Assembly: GCF_000143415.4 (NCBI RefSeq)
Contig: NW_003314289.1
Coordinates: forward strand, 29,109 to 93,108
Source of the DNA: Selaginella moellendorffii
Lineage: Eukaryota; Streptophyta; Lycopodiopsida; Selaginellales; Selaginellaceae
Direction: 5' to 3'
DNA: 64,000 nucleotides
Shown here: one piece after another, positions 35,131 through 46,321 of the stretch
How positions within the stretch are numbered: position 1 is the first letter of the stretch
Layout of the letters: each line of letters opens with the position of its first letter
Notes under the pieces: generated by a model
The model's database searches: none
Seen by the model: only the letters and a program-made list of their open reading frames with translations
Told to the model about the DNA's origin: nothing
Translations under genes and position numbers: made by a program

Positions 35131-36032
35131 ATCTCGGTGTCCAAACCGTCCATTGCAGTAGCACCAACAGGACATTGCTGACGCCAAGGTCTCCACCTAG
35201 GAAATGGAGGTCGCCAATCCGGAAAACGCCGACAATGCCGATAAGTATGACCAACTTCATCACATGCCCAGCAGCGAACATCACGGCCACGACCATGTCC
35301 TCGCCCATGACCTTGGACTCGAGTAGCAGCAGCATCAACCTCCATTGGAACATGACCATCACTCACAGGAAGTGGAGCTGAAGGACGTGCAGCAAGAAGT
35401 GGAAGAGGCGACATCTCATAACGTTGTGCCAAGCAAAGAGCATCGTCAAGGGTGGTGGGAGCAAGTGCATGCACAAGTCCGACAAGATTTTGACGAAGTG
35501 CTGGCCACAACATTCCTAGCTTGATCTGCTCCGACATATTTGGCTCCGCATGAAACAAAAGACTTCGGAAACGAACACCAAATTGCATCACTGACTTAGA
35601 TGGCCCTTGGCGAAGATGATGCAATTGTTGGAAAACATTATCACAGTCATCGGCATGTCCAAAGGCACGTTTGAAGACATCCAGAAGAACACTCCAATCC
35701 CCGCAAGTGGTTGCTCCCAAACCATTGTACCACTGCAACGCCGTCCATTGGAGACACGTGGGAAACTCACGCAAACGTCGAGCATCATCCCAAGAATGAT
35801 ATGTGGCAATCACCATAAAGTGATCAAACCAATGGTACACATCATCCCCAGGATTCCCGCAAAAGAACTCCAGCTAAACGCGAGGATTGGCACCAAGAGC
35901 AGGAGGAGTTGTACCATGTGCCGTGAACGCCGCCATCAACTAAGTTTGGTTGTTCAATTGCAAGTGCATAGCATCAAGCAATTGTACCAACTGCTGCTCC
36001 AAAGTCAAAGGAGGAGATTGCTGATCTACCAT
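35100..36032 (-). pseudogene. gag: Gypsy-minus Gag with nonsense codons
   Basis: Minus strand, from the ATG at 36032 that corresponds to the gag start of the sister copy. Two TAG codons occur in the first third, at positions that are CAG Gln in the sister copy. The rest is open (35840-35100), with a capsid region and one CCHC knuckle (CWACDEVGHTYRHC). The heptamer GGGAAAC, in phase as G GGA AAC, lies at 35124-35118 just before the gag stop, so pol was reached by -1 frameshift. Confidence 0.88.
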
Positions 36033-36242
36033 AGAGACGAATGAAAAGAAAGAGCAAAAGAAGAGAAATGACAAAAAGCTAAAAGGAAATGGTAGATCTA
36101 GACAATGCAAAAAGCTAGATTTAAACCAAAATTTTGAAAGGAAAGAACAAAAGAAAGGAAATGGGAAAAGCTAGATCTAAACTGAAATCCCAAATCCAAG
36201 CACTCCCCAAGGACAATCAAAGGTGCCTCTCACCTCCACCAA

Positions 36243-36438
36243 TGTGAGTGCATGGAATATGGCAATATGAGTGCATGGAATATGGAAAGGGAATATAGAA
36301 ATGTGCATATCAATTAGCCCAAAAACCCTAGTTTATATACAGGAGCGAGTGGTCCGGATTGAAACCAATCTAATAGCTACCAAAATCCCACTACACTAAT
36401 ATTAGTACACGGCATCATAGCCATACACTTGGCCCTCA

Positions 36439-36440
<2 letters not shown>
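36243..36440 (-). repeat. Gypsy-minus 5' LTR with short internal duplication
   Basis: 198 bp, about 20 bp longer than the sister LTRs because a tgagtgcatggaatatgg unit is duplicated near its inner end. Confidence 0.85.
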
Positions 36441-36496
<56 letters not shown>

Positions 36497-36497
36497 G
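36431..36497. repeat. (CA)n(TA)n microsatellite
   Basis: CA dinucleotides followed by TA dinucleotides, at the boundary of the gypsy-minus 5' LTR. This is probably part of the element D LTR. Confidence 0.85.
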
Positions 36498-36521
36498 ATG
36501 TATGTATTTACAAACCTTACA

Positions 36522-38403
36522 CCATCTTCCCCTTTGGAAAATGAAAAGGTGATGATAATAAGTTAGGTGGAACATTTAGAGTTTTTACTAGGGAATTATA
36601 AACTACCACAAAAATCTGAAACTCTCATAAAACCATCAACAAAGTTGTTGATAACCATGATTGAAATAAGATCCAAAGCCATAACATAAGTATTAGCCAA
36701 TTACAGAACCTCTATAAACCAGTTGCAATTCCATATACAGCTCCTAAATGTTCAAACCAACCATGCAACTATAACTTTGAACCGGGGAAGTCGGACTCAC
36801 TCTGTTCATCCTCCACATTCTCCTTATCCCCTCCTTGTAGGAAAAAAAGTTTTGAAGCATTGGTTCCATTCGGACTTGTTACACTCATCCTCATTTTGCT
36901 ATCTATGTTCAACCTCACTCCACTATCGCATCTGTTCGGCTTTATTACATTGGGGCCAAATGTTCTATTTAGACTTGCTATGCTCATCCTCACTCCACAA
37001 TCCATATCATTTGTTCTCACTCCACTACCATATTTTCTTGTCCTCATTCCATTGTCAGGGCTAGACTCCCATTTGTCTCCTCTACCCTCTCCTCCAAAGA
37101 AAACAAAGTTTGAAATGTTGGGGCAAAAAGGAGGAAACAAGAAAAATTGAGGAAAAATAATTGTGAAAGAAGAAAAAGTAGATAAAGAAGCATTGGAAAA
37201 GGAATTTGCAGCAACTAGTAGGGAAATCAAAAGAACATATGCTTAAAGCTTGGAAAATAGAGGACTTCTTATCATAAAATACTTTGGCCACCACAATATA
37301 AGTAAAGGATTCACACTGCTCAACCTCCTTAACACACAACTTAAGACAGGAAAATCAATAATAATATCCATACTCTCAAGGGAATATATAAATTCCTTAG
37401 CAGCAATAGTAAAGTAAATGCTCTCAGTAGCACTCACAAGTGGGGACATGCATTCAACCTGAAACTCTGGCCAAAGTGACTCAATAATTGGAACAAGAGA
37501 ATACTCAACACCAGAATTGATCAAAAACTCTGTCAATGAAACAAAAGTAAGATTCTTAACTTCATAGACACACTCAACATCCAAATTAGTATGAGAAGGA
37601 CAGAAAACACTTAACTTAACACTAGATTAAGAATGAGAATCATGAGAGTCACAAATGATCAACGTGCCAAAAGACGAAAACACTGTAGATAAGGAAGAAA
37701 TACTAGGAACATGAGAAAGTGGCTCAAGCCGAGAAATAAGAAAAAGGTTGGGAAAGAGTAAAAGGGAGAAAGAAAAGATTAGATAGCAGATTGAAATATT
37801 GGCACCTACCCTGCAAAATTTTCACTTCATGTCCAAAGCTATCTCCATAATAATCAAGCTCATCATCACACTCTGGAATCCACTTGAGCTTGTACACATC
37901 ATCTTCCCATAAACTTGATTTTCAAACATTCTCTAAGAATTGGACTGTATCATCCATAGCTCTCCAATTAATATCACGATCACACTCCACATCAACAAGA
38001 GATAGTAGAACATCGAGAATAGGACAAGCCATGTAATCACGTCCCACAAAGACTGGAGACAGCAACATATCAAAGATGGGCATAACACCAATATGATCAC
38101 ACTCCACAACATCAAAAGTTCGATCCAACGGAGCAACATTAGCAGCCTCAAGTGACATACTCCTTGATTGATAATAGCATGGCATGACAGAAGGAGAGAA
38201 TGTAATGATGATTATAAGAAAGAGTAGATCTAAGCACAATGATAGCTAAAATTCTAAATCTTGCGAAAAGCTAATATAAACCTAGATCTAAAAGAGAATG
38301 AAGAAATAAGAATAAAAAAACATAATCCCGAACACTAGAGCAAAGCACTACCAAAAAGCTTTGCCTTTCAAGAATAAATTGCAGTGCTCCTCACCTCCAC
38401 TAA
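36522..38403 (-). other. Element D internal region with unrecognised open frames
   Basis: On the minus strand, open stretches at 38239-37922 (about 105 codons, acidic, with repeated F/LDMLLS-like phrases), 37584-37243 and 37230-36769 (with repeated SGVR and NG phrases) do not resemble any retrotransposon protein I know. They may be remnants of one longer frame carried by the non-autonomous element. The leader next to 38403 resembles the leader next to the gypsy LTRs. Confidence 0.45.
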
Positions 38404-38548
38404 TGTGAGTGCTGGGGATATAGGAATAGATATATTAATTTGGGTTTAGACCCCTACTTATATACAAGAATGAATGGACCAGATTCAATCTCAAATGAAT
38501 AATCTATATGCTATAGTACTATAATTAGTGTATTACCTAACTAGGGTA

Positions 38549-38549
38549 A

Positions 38550-38601
<52 letters not shown>

Positions 38602-38646
38602 CATATACATACATATATATATACATACATATATATATATACACAC

Positions 38647-38679
<33 letters not shown>

Positions 38680-38753
38680 CACACATATATATATATACAT
38701 ACATATATATATATATACATATATACACACATATATATATACACATATATATA
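38549..38753. repeat. Long (TA)n/(CATA)n microsatellite
   Basis: About 200 bp of TA, CATA and CACATA units running into the scaffold gap. Open frames in it are only Tyr/Ile/Thr/His repeats. Confidence 0.95.
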
Positions 38754-38853
38754 NNNNNNNNNNNNNNNNNNNNNNNNNNNNNNNNNNNNNNNNNNNNNNN
38801 NNNNNNNNNNNNNNNNNNNNNNNNNNNNNNNNNNNNNNNNNNNNNNNNNNNNN
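38754..38853. other. Assembly gap, 100 N
   Basis: Exactly 100 N, a conventional placeholder, placed inside a microsatellite. The true length is unknown. Confidence 0.99.
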
Positions 38854-38865
38854 CACATAATAAGT

Positions 38866-39041
38866 TGTGAGGGCCAAATGTACAACTACAATGCTGTATA
38901 CTAATATTAACGTAATGGGATTTTGGTAGCCGTCAGATAGGTTTCAATCCAGACCACTCGCTCCTGTATATAAGCTAGGGTTTTTGGGTTAATTAATATG
39001 CACATTTTCTATATTCCCTTTCCATATTCCAAGCACTCACA
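38866..39041 (+). repeat. Gypsy-plus 5' LTR
   Basis: 176 bp, TG...CA, with a TATA-like tgtatataagc. It is followed by TTGGTGGAGATG, the presumed tRNA primer site, which is of a different type from those of the TRIM copies. Confidence 0.9.
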
Positions 39042-39274
39042 TTGGTGGAGATGAAGGGCACCTTTGATTGTCCCTGAGAAGTGCTTGGATTTGGGATTTT
39101 GGTTTAAATCTAGCTTTTGCATTGTCTAGATCTAGCTTTTTCCATTTCCTTCCTTTTATTATTTCCTTTCAGGATTTTGGTTTAAATCTAGCTTTTTGCA
39201 TTGTCTAGATCTATCATTTCCTTCTAGCTTTTTGTCATTTCTTTTCTTTTGCTCTTTCTTTTTCATTCGCCTCC

Positions 39275-40207
39275 ATGGCAGATCAGCAATCTCCTCCTTT
39301 GACTCTAGAGCATCAGTTGGTACAATTACTTGATGCTATACGCTTGCAATTAAACAACCAAACTCAGTTAATGGTGGCATTCACAGCACAGGGTACAACT
39401 CCTCCTGCTCTTGGTGCCAATCCTCACGTTCAGCCGGAGTTCTTTCACAGGAATCCTAGGGATGATGTGTACTATTGGTTCGATCACTTCATGGTGATTG
39501 CCACATATCATTCTTCAGATGATGCTCGACGTTTGTGTGAGTTTCCCACATGTCTTCAAGGGACGGCATTGCAGTGGTACAACGGTTTGAGCGCAGCCAC
39601 TCATGGGGATTGGAGTGTTCTTCCGAATGTTTTCAAACGCACCTTCGGACATGCCGATGACTAGGATGATGCTTTCCAACAATTGCATCGTCTTCGCCAA
39701 GGGCCATCTGAGTCGGTGATGCAATTTGGCGTTCGTTTCCGAAGTCTTTTGCTTGATGCGGAGCCAAATATGTCGGAGCAGATCAAGCTAGGAATGTTGT
39801 GGCCAACACTTCGTCAAGATCTTGTCGGACTTGTGCATGCACGTGCTCCTGCCACCCTTGACGATGCTCTTCGCTTGGCACAACATTATGAGACATCGCC
39901 TCTTCCACTTCTTGTTGCACGTCCTTCAGCTCCTCTTCCTATAGGTGATGGTTCTGTTCCAATGGAGGCTGATGCTGCTGTTGCTCCAGTCCAAGGACAA
40001 GAGCGAGGACGTGGTCGTGGCCGTGATGTTTGCTGCTGGGCGTGTGACGAAGTTGGTCATACTTATCGGCGTTGTCGGCATTTTCCGGATTGGCGACCTC
40101 CATTTTCTAGGTGGAGACCTTGGCATCAGCAACATCCCGTTGGTGCTGCTGCAATGGAAGGTTTGGACACCGAGATACATCCGGGAAACGAGGAGTCACG
40201 CGAGTAA
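39275..40207 (+). pseudogene. gag: Gypsy-plus Gag, one in-frame stop
   Basis: Starts at ATGGCAGATCAGCAATC. One TAG (39662-39664) interrupts an otherwise open frame of about 310 codons. It has the capsid region with YYWFDHFMVIATYHS and a CCHC knuckle (CWACDEVGHTYRRC). The slip heptamer G GGA AAC lies in phase at 40183-40189 before the TAA at 40205-40207. Confidence 0.9.
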
Positions 40208-41606
40208 CAGAGGGACCTTGCGCGAATAAGTCATTAACCCCTCCATCTTTCTTTCGGGAGTATCATCAAGGGGTTCACTCGGCACCAGTTCATCTAGTGT
40301 TTACTTGGCAAGCTTGTTTTTATAACAAGAGGTCTCCTATTATTCTCTCCATGTTGGTTGATACAGGTTCGAGTTTATCTTCTATTTCTCGACATATTGC
40401 CACACGTTGCTGTCTACACTTGTGTCATGTGGTAGAACTAGTTTTCATTCTTTATGGCAACAGCCGTACATATGCATGTGCACTGGATGAGGTGGACCTG
40501 GTTGTGTGTGTGGGCAATCTCAAGCTTGAGTTGCAGTCATTGCAAGTGGTGCCGAGTCAAGCTTTTGACCGCATTCTTGATATGGATTGGTTGCAGCGCA
40601 ATCATGCGAAGTGTGATTTTGAGGCTTCTCCCCCTTGTCTCATACTTCCTTATGTTTCATCCATTCCTCTCACTTCCATCCCTCTTCATCCCTCTACTTC
40701 TACCTTTGCTTCCATTACTTTTGTTCCTCCACTATTTCCTCCTATGTTTCCGTCTTGTTCTGCTCTTCCCTTTTCCGATCCCTCCGACAATCTTTGTGTT
40801 GTAGCAGTTGACCAGCTCATGAAGGAGTATTCTAATCTCTTTGAATTTGACTTATCATCTAGGGCCAAGATTGCCATACATCATCCAATTCCAAGTGAGG
40901 ATGCTCGTCCAATCAAGGTTCCTATTCATCATTGGTCACCCAAGGAGATCAAGATTTTGCATGCAAACGTAAAGGAGATGTTAGAGAAGGGTGTTATTCG
41001 AAAGTTGCAAAGTCCTTGGGCATATGAACCTCATTTTGTGACGAAGCCTAATGGGAGTATTTGTTTCTGCATTAACTATCATCCGTTAAATGAAGTGATG
41101 ATCCCAGATGTGTACCCTCTTCCTCACACTATTGATCTCTTGGATTGTCTGGGGCGAAGTCGTTGGTTCACCAAGTTGGATCTTGCTTTTGGGTACTGAC
41201 AAGTACCGATGGCTGAAGAAGATATTCCTAAGATTGCTTTTTGTATACCATTTGGTTTGTATGAGTTCTTAATGATGCCGTTTGGTTTGAACAATGCTCC
41301 AGCAACTTTCCAGCGGATGATGGATGAGGTTCTTTGCGATATGCCAGAGGTGATTGCTGACTTCATTGATGATGTTTTGATCCACTCGGAGGGGATGTGG
41401 GAGGAGCACGTTCTTGATATTTGTAAAGTGTTAGATCGACTACGCGACGTTAGTTTAAAGGTGAAGTGGTCAAAGTGCGTGTTTGGGTCCAAGGACACAA
41501 CTTATCTTGGGTACCGTATTTCTCATGAGGGTTTGTAAGTTGATCCTGACAACCTTGTGGCTGTTCTAAAGTTCCCTACTCCGAAGTGTGTGAATGATGT
41601 GCAGCA
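40190..41606 (+). pseudogene. pol: Gypsy-plus Pol, first part (protease and RT)
   Basis: Entered by -1 slip; the frame reads GKRGVTRVTEGPC from the heptamer. Protease has LVDTGSSLSSI and LDMDW. RT has YHPLNEVMIPDVYPLPH, LDLAFGY then a stop (Trp in the sister copy), MPFGLNNAP and ADFIDDVLIHS, again F-I-D-D. A second stop follows RISHEGL. The region ends at the insertion after KFPTPKCVNDVQ. Confidence 0.9.
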
Positions 41607-41825
41607 TGTGAGACACAAATCTCTAAGCCCCAAAGTGGAGCCAAAAGGGTGCCATGTGGTAGTGGCCGAAGTGAATGCCAAACGAGCGTAACACGTTTGG
41701 ACTAAAAGCTCCTACTTGAAAAGTCGAGAGCTAGAGTGGAACTCCCAATGAAATGCTCAAGGAACAAGCACAAAGTGAGCAATAAGTGAGTCTCTAGAAA
41801 AGAGACACAAGAAGACCAACACATG

Positions 41826-42213
41826 ACACAAGATGGAGTCCAAGATGGACCCAAGATGGAGTTCGAGATGGACCCGAGATGGAGTCCGAGATGGATCCGA
41901 GATGGAGTTCGAGATGGACCCAAGATGGAGTCCGAGATGGACCTGAGATGGAGTTCGAGGTGGAGTCCAAGATGGACCCGAGATGAAGTTCGAGATGGAG
42001 TTCGAGATGGAGTCCGAGATGGACCCAAGATGGACCCGAGATGGAGTCCGAGATGGACCCGAGATGGAATCCGAGAAGGACCCGAGACGGAGTCCGAGAC
42101 CGGGACTGAGACCAAGACCGAGGCCGAGGTCGAGGCCGAGACCGAGCCCAAGCCTGAGTCCGAGTCCAAGTCCAAGTCCGAGTCCGAGTCTGAGTCTGAG
42201 TTTGAGTCTGAGA
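41826..42213 (+). repeat. Minisatellite of 11-12 bp units
   Basis: About 30 tandem units based on gagatggaccc/gagatggagtcc, drifting to gagtccgagtcc at the right end. Any open frame through it is repetitive and acidic and is not taken as a gene. Confidence 0.9.
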
Positions 42214-43005
42214 GGGTGAAAGCCCAAAGCATTCATCTCCCAGACCCTAGGGGATTTGGTGAGCTCTAAAAGTATAGTAGGAGGAAGACTCCAATGGAGC
42301 CAGTTTGGCCAAGAAATGCCAATTTGGCCCAGGAAGGCAATACCCAAGTGTTGGGTGATGGGATAACCATTCAGAAGTCCAAGGCTAGAGTGAATACAGA
42401 ACAACAAGTGGGGTAACTTGGTGAAGTGTTCAAGAGCTGGCTCTAAATCCCCCGGGAGATCAAATAGTCGATGCTCCCAGTCCAAGTGTGGATGGCACTA
42501 CCTACTTGGATACCTGGCGTGGCTCAATGGAACCTCACTCTAAGCCCATGGCAAGAGCACCTAAAAGCGGGAGGTGGGGAGAGTACTCACAGGGCTCGCA
42601 TAGAGCCACAGTATTCCGAAATGTTGCCCCAAAGTCTAGACTGTGGAAAAGAGGAAAAGCAATCCTCTAGTGTAGTGACTAAGGATATGGTCACATGGTG
42701 AGGAAGTCCAAGAGGATAGTGGGATTTAGTGGTCAAGTATGTGAGCCTTGACCTAGTGGCAATGTCAGCGAATACGGCCATGAACAAAAAGGGACTTGGT
42801 GGGGATTGGAAAAGGGACATTGGGGAAGGTTGTTCCTCATGACTGTGGGCATCCTAAGGATGTTAAGAAGTGGATCTAGGATGACCACTCGTGAACAGAT
42901 AGCCTAGTCTGTGAAAGACGGGATTGTGGTGCAAGTGGTGTTAGACCACCAATATGGCAAAGGTGAATGAACATAGCCTTAGCATAACGGGCCAATATGT
43001 CGGTA

Positions 43006-43207
43006 GTACCTTTGGGTGGCAGTCATGGGATCAGACATGTGGAGCACTTGGACCAAGTGCATAGGTTGAGTGGCAGGGATGCCATTCTTGAGACTAGCTA
43101 GCCCCAAGTCCGAAATAGGATTTATAGAGGTTGTGAGTGAGATTCCTCCAAGTGGTCGGAGGTATGGTTAAGTGACTAAAGTGGAATAGAAAAATTAGTC
43201 GCTTACA
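43006..43207 (+). repeat. Element C terminal repeat, left copy
   Basis: 202 bp matching 47170-47371 with scattered transitions, ending in cttaca and followed by the primer-site-like acttggtatcagaac. Confidence 0.8.
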
Positions 43208-45555
43208 ACTTGGTATCAGAACTATTCCTCAGTTCGACTTTTATTAGTGCTCAAGTATATCACCACTGGTGTTGGCATCAGAAGGTCCTAGAAGTGGCCT
43301 ATCCTTGGGGAGTAGCAGGTTGGGAAGACATGGCTCTACACTACAATTCATATATAAACTTGTAGGCAAGGTGGTGGATAGAAAAGGGTTAATAATGGAA
43401 CGACTTTGGGATCTTGGGAATAGTACAAGGTTTTCCTTAGAGAGTTGAGGATGTGATCCAAATGAACGTTTGACTCAGCAAACTAGCTAATGTTTTTGTG
43501 GTAAACAACTATAGTTGGGATCATGGGAAAAATAAAGACTCCAAAACTATAAAGGAGTCACAAGATTATCCTCATATAGTTGAGGTTGGTGCTCATGAAT
43601 TTGAGACTAAAATTAATGACCGTGAAAGGTCAAATACAGAAGAGGACACAAGTCCTCAAAATGGTAGCTAAGGCTACCTTTGATAAATGCTGGAACAACC
43701 CAAGGAGTTGGGGGTGTACTTAAAGGATGAGTTGGTATTCTCATCACATGGACAAATAATCCAAAGGGGCAAAGGTTGCCCCAAGGAACAATATCAAGTG
43801 TTCTAGTGACACTTGCAAAGATGGTCCTTGTGAGTAGGACATGAATACAAGAAGTTGTATTTTAGTGAGCTAGCACCTCAAATAGGACATTATGGGTCAT
43901 TAGATTTTAAAGTCCAAAAATGCTAGATGACTCAAGTAGAGTCAAGGAATTGGCCTAAGGGATCGCTAAAAGCATTTGGACTGAAGTGTGTTGTGCCCCA
44001 CGAAGGTTAGGGAGGATCATAAAATCCAAGTATGAGAACAGTAAGTATTTCATCAATGGTAGAATGTGCTATACTAAAGTTGTGGGGAAGGTGTTCCCAA
44101 AAGAATACAACTTTGACACAAAGTTGTGAGTAAACTCTATGGCGTAGTGTTAACGGATAGTTGGCATGAGAAAGAACTGTATTAGTCTTAGCAAGGACCT
44201 AGACACAAGTAAGAAGTGTTATAAAGATAGGCTCGTGCAGCCGATGGTGTGAAGATACTGAATATGCCAAGGCGTGATACCTTAAGGTGAGTTGGTGGGT
44301 TCATGTGAACCCTTTCCCAAACGAATTCTAATAGAAATGGGAATGGCATAGCCTAAGTTGGAAGGCATGCAATTGGAGTGTGGTGACCCAGATAATGATG
44401 AAGGTGTGGAAGCACCAGTAATGAGTTGTAGGACTTGACAACTATGAGGCAACTAAGCAAAAAGTGCAAAATAATCGGTTAAACTAGTAGCAGATAGCTA
44501 CCCAAGACTTCTTAATGGCATAAGGAAGTTAGATATACCCTTATGGGGGGAATAAATTGCTTATGTGCTAATATAGTAAGTCAATATCATAAAAAGAAAT
44601 GCTCATTGGCAAAGATGCCATCATTGGGACACCCAAACACTTTAGAACACCAGGAGGTGTTATTTGATGTCGCAAGGGCAATAAATAAAGCCTAAGGGAC
44701 TAAGTCCTTAGCAAATGATGTATAGAAGATGCTATCCAAACGTCCAAGGTTGCAAAGACGGGAGAAATCCATCTACCCGAATTAGACAAAGCAAAAAATA
44801 GAATTTTGGCATGGGCATATAAAAGCCCATATGTAGCAACATTAATCCTGGTATGTGGGATTATAAAGTGAGCATACCCGATTTGAGGAACCACTCCCTA
44901 GGCTATCAGGTAGGTTCATCTCCAAGAATACTTGCTAAGGCATGGTAGAAAGTGCAAAGCCATCCTCCTAGTTTAGAGGCGAATAACCGAAGGAAATGTG
45001 TGAGGCCAAAAGCAAGTAGTAAGGGGATAGAACTAAACCATAAGAATTGAAGAGCATAACCAAGGGTGGTTATGTCAGTTGGGAGTGGAGAATCAAATGG
45101 GCGCTCGAGCATGTTGTTACTAGCAACCGTGGTGCCATGAAGAGTCTAAAGCATGGAATTGTCCATGCTAGACCATATGGCAATTAGAAACCTTGCGAAA
45201 GGAGAGGCCTTAACAAGCTAAGGGACAGAGTTCCTTCAAGGTTCCCAAAGATAATTCTAGGTAGCGTAGTACCTAGAAAGCCAAGTGTAAATGGTTCATA
45301 GAATGTGCAAAATCAAAGTGGCACAACAAAAGTGTGGTCTTGAAGCTTGCTATAAGGCAATGCTATCAAGGTTGGGGAAGTAGTTCCCAAAGGTTCAAAA
45401 GGATGACTTTGAACGAAAGTCGATGGTTAAGGACTTTCACGCTTATGCATGAAACCATGTTACATTGGTCAGATGACTTGCTAAGCGAGAGTGGCAAGTC
45501 AGGGGAACGAATCCCCTAGTTGAAGGTGCTAACTTAAAAAAGGGTGGCCCATGGG
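43208..45555. other. Element C internal region, no coding content seen
   Basis: About 2.3 kb without an open frame that resembles a protein. It is G-rich on the plus strand with many short aag/gga words. It is presumed to be the degenerate interior of element C. Confidence 0.55.
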
Positions 45556-45717
45556 TGTAGCACACCATATCTCTCTCCCCTTAAGCCAATTGGAAAAGGG
45601 GCAATTGCTTGATGAGAGAGCTTTTAGTGGCTATTTTATCCCCATTTATCCCCTAAGGTTCCAAGGATCCACAGTAACAATATATCTAAATCTCATCCCA
45701 TGATCACATGTGCTACA
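45556..45717 (-). repeat. TRIM-B 3' LTR
   Basis: 162 bp, TGTA...TACA, matching 46160-46321 with about 14 differences. Confidence 0.9.
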
Positions 45718-46159
45718 CTCACCCCCCCTTCAGAGAGGTCAATATCCTTATTGACTATTGACTAGCAACCCCTACTGAGCCAAGGGGAACAAGGGGAACT
45801 AGCACTTGCGGAAACTTCCATTTCCGCATTGAATCTACCAATCCTTCTATTGTATAGACTAGCTATTCCATGTGAGGCAACTAGTCATCCACTTGTACTG
45901 CAGTCCCACGGTGGATACCTTCGTCCATGGATACTCCACACAAGAGGAAGAACATACGCATGGATGCCCAATACATACGATTTCAAATTTAGGGGTAGGA
46001 ATATACCTTGCTCAAGGGTATATTATACTTTTAAGTAGCCATTAATCGTACGATTTCAAATTGAGGGGTAGGAATATACCTTGCTCAAGGGTATATTATA
46101 TTTTTAAGTAGGCATTAATCAATAGAAATCAAACCCGTGCCATTTCCTCTGATACCAAC

Positions 46160-46321
46160 TGTAGGACACTTTATCTCTCTCCCCTTAAGCCAACTGGAAA
46201 AGGGGCAATTGCTTGATAAGAGAGCCCTTAATGGCTATTTTATCCCCATTTATCCCCTAAAGTTCCAAGGATCCACAGTGACAGTATATCCAAATCTCAT
46301 CCCATGATCACATGCGCTACA
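46160..46321 (-). repeat. TRIM-B 5' LTR
   Basis: 162 bp, TGTA...TACA. On the minus strand it is followed by the primer binding site. Confidence 0.9.

Larger units (their letters stand above)
31438..36440 (-). mobile_element. Gypsy-minus: decayed Ty3/gypsy retrotransposon without chromodomain
   Basis: Read on the minus strand, LTRs are at 36243-36440 (5') and 31438-31615 (3'). gag, protease, RT, RNase H and integrase follow in order, and a purine tract (gagaggaggggatga) precedes the 3' LTR. It sits inside the left LTR of element D at a CA/TA microsatellite. No target duplication can be made out there. Several nonsense codons interrupt gag and pol. It is the same family as 38866-48671. Confidence 0.9.
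31282..38753 (-). mobile_element. Element D: non-autonomous LTR element hosting a gypsy copy
   Basis: Related sequences at 31282-31425 and 38404-38550 share taggaata, gggtttagacc, cttatata, aagaatgaatgga and attacctaactaggg in order, so they are LTRs of one element in minus orientation. The left LTR resumes after the gypsy insertion (36441-36521), ending at a purine tract read on the minus strand (ccaaaggggaagatgg). The internal part (36522-38403) has no RT, RNase H or integrase. The LTRs also resemble those of the gypsy copies (terminal TGTGAGTGC, ttatatacaRgaRYgaRtgg). D is therefore probably a non-autonomous relative. Its right end runs into a microsatellite and the N gap. Confidence 0.68.
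45556..46321 (-). mobile_element. TRIM-B: complete miniature LTR retrotransposon
   Basis: A 766-bp element in minus orientation with 162-bp LTRs (5' at 46160-46321, 3' at 45556-45717) and a perfect target duplication ATGGG (45551-45555, 46322-46326). Next to the 5' LTR the minus strand reads TTGGTATCAGAGG, an initiator-Met-like primer site. A purine tract (gaaggggggtgag) precedes the 3' LTR. It has no coding capacity. It is the same family as TRIM-A, plus a tandem internal duplication of about 75 bp (about 45974-46044 and 46045-46119). Confidence 0.92.

Noticed and set aside
38528-38870. Tyr/Ile-rich open frames on both strands
   Set aside because: These are only TA/CATA microsatellite and N-gap translation.
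41823-42269. Open frame of 148 codons, acidic and repetitive
   Set aside because: It is the translation of an 11-12 bp minisatellite inside element C. All frames are open because the repeat lacks stops.
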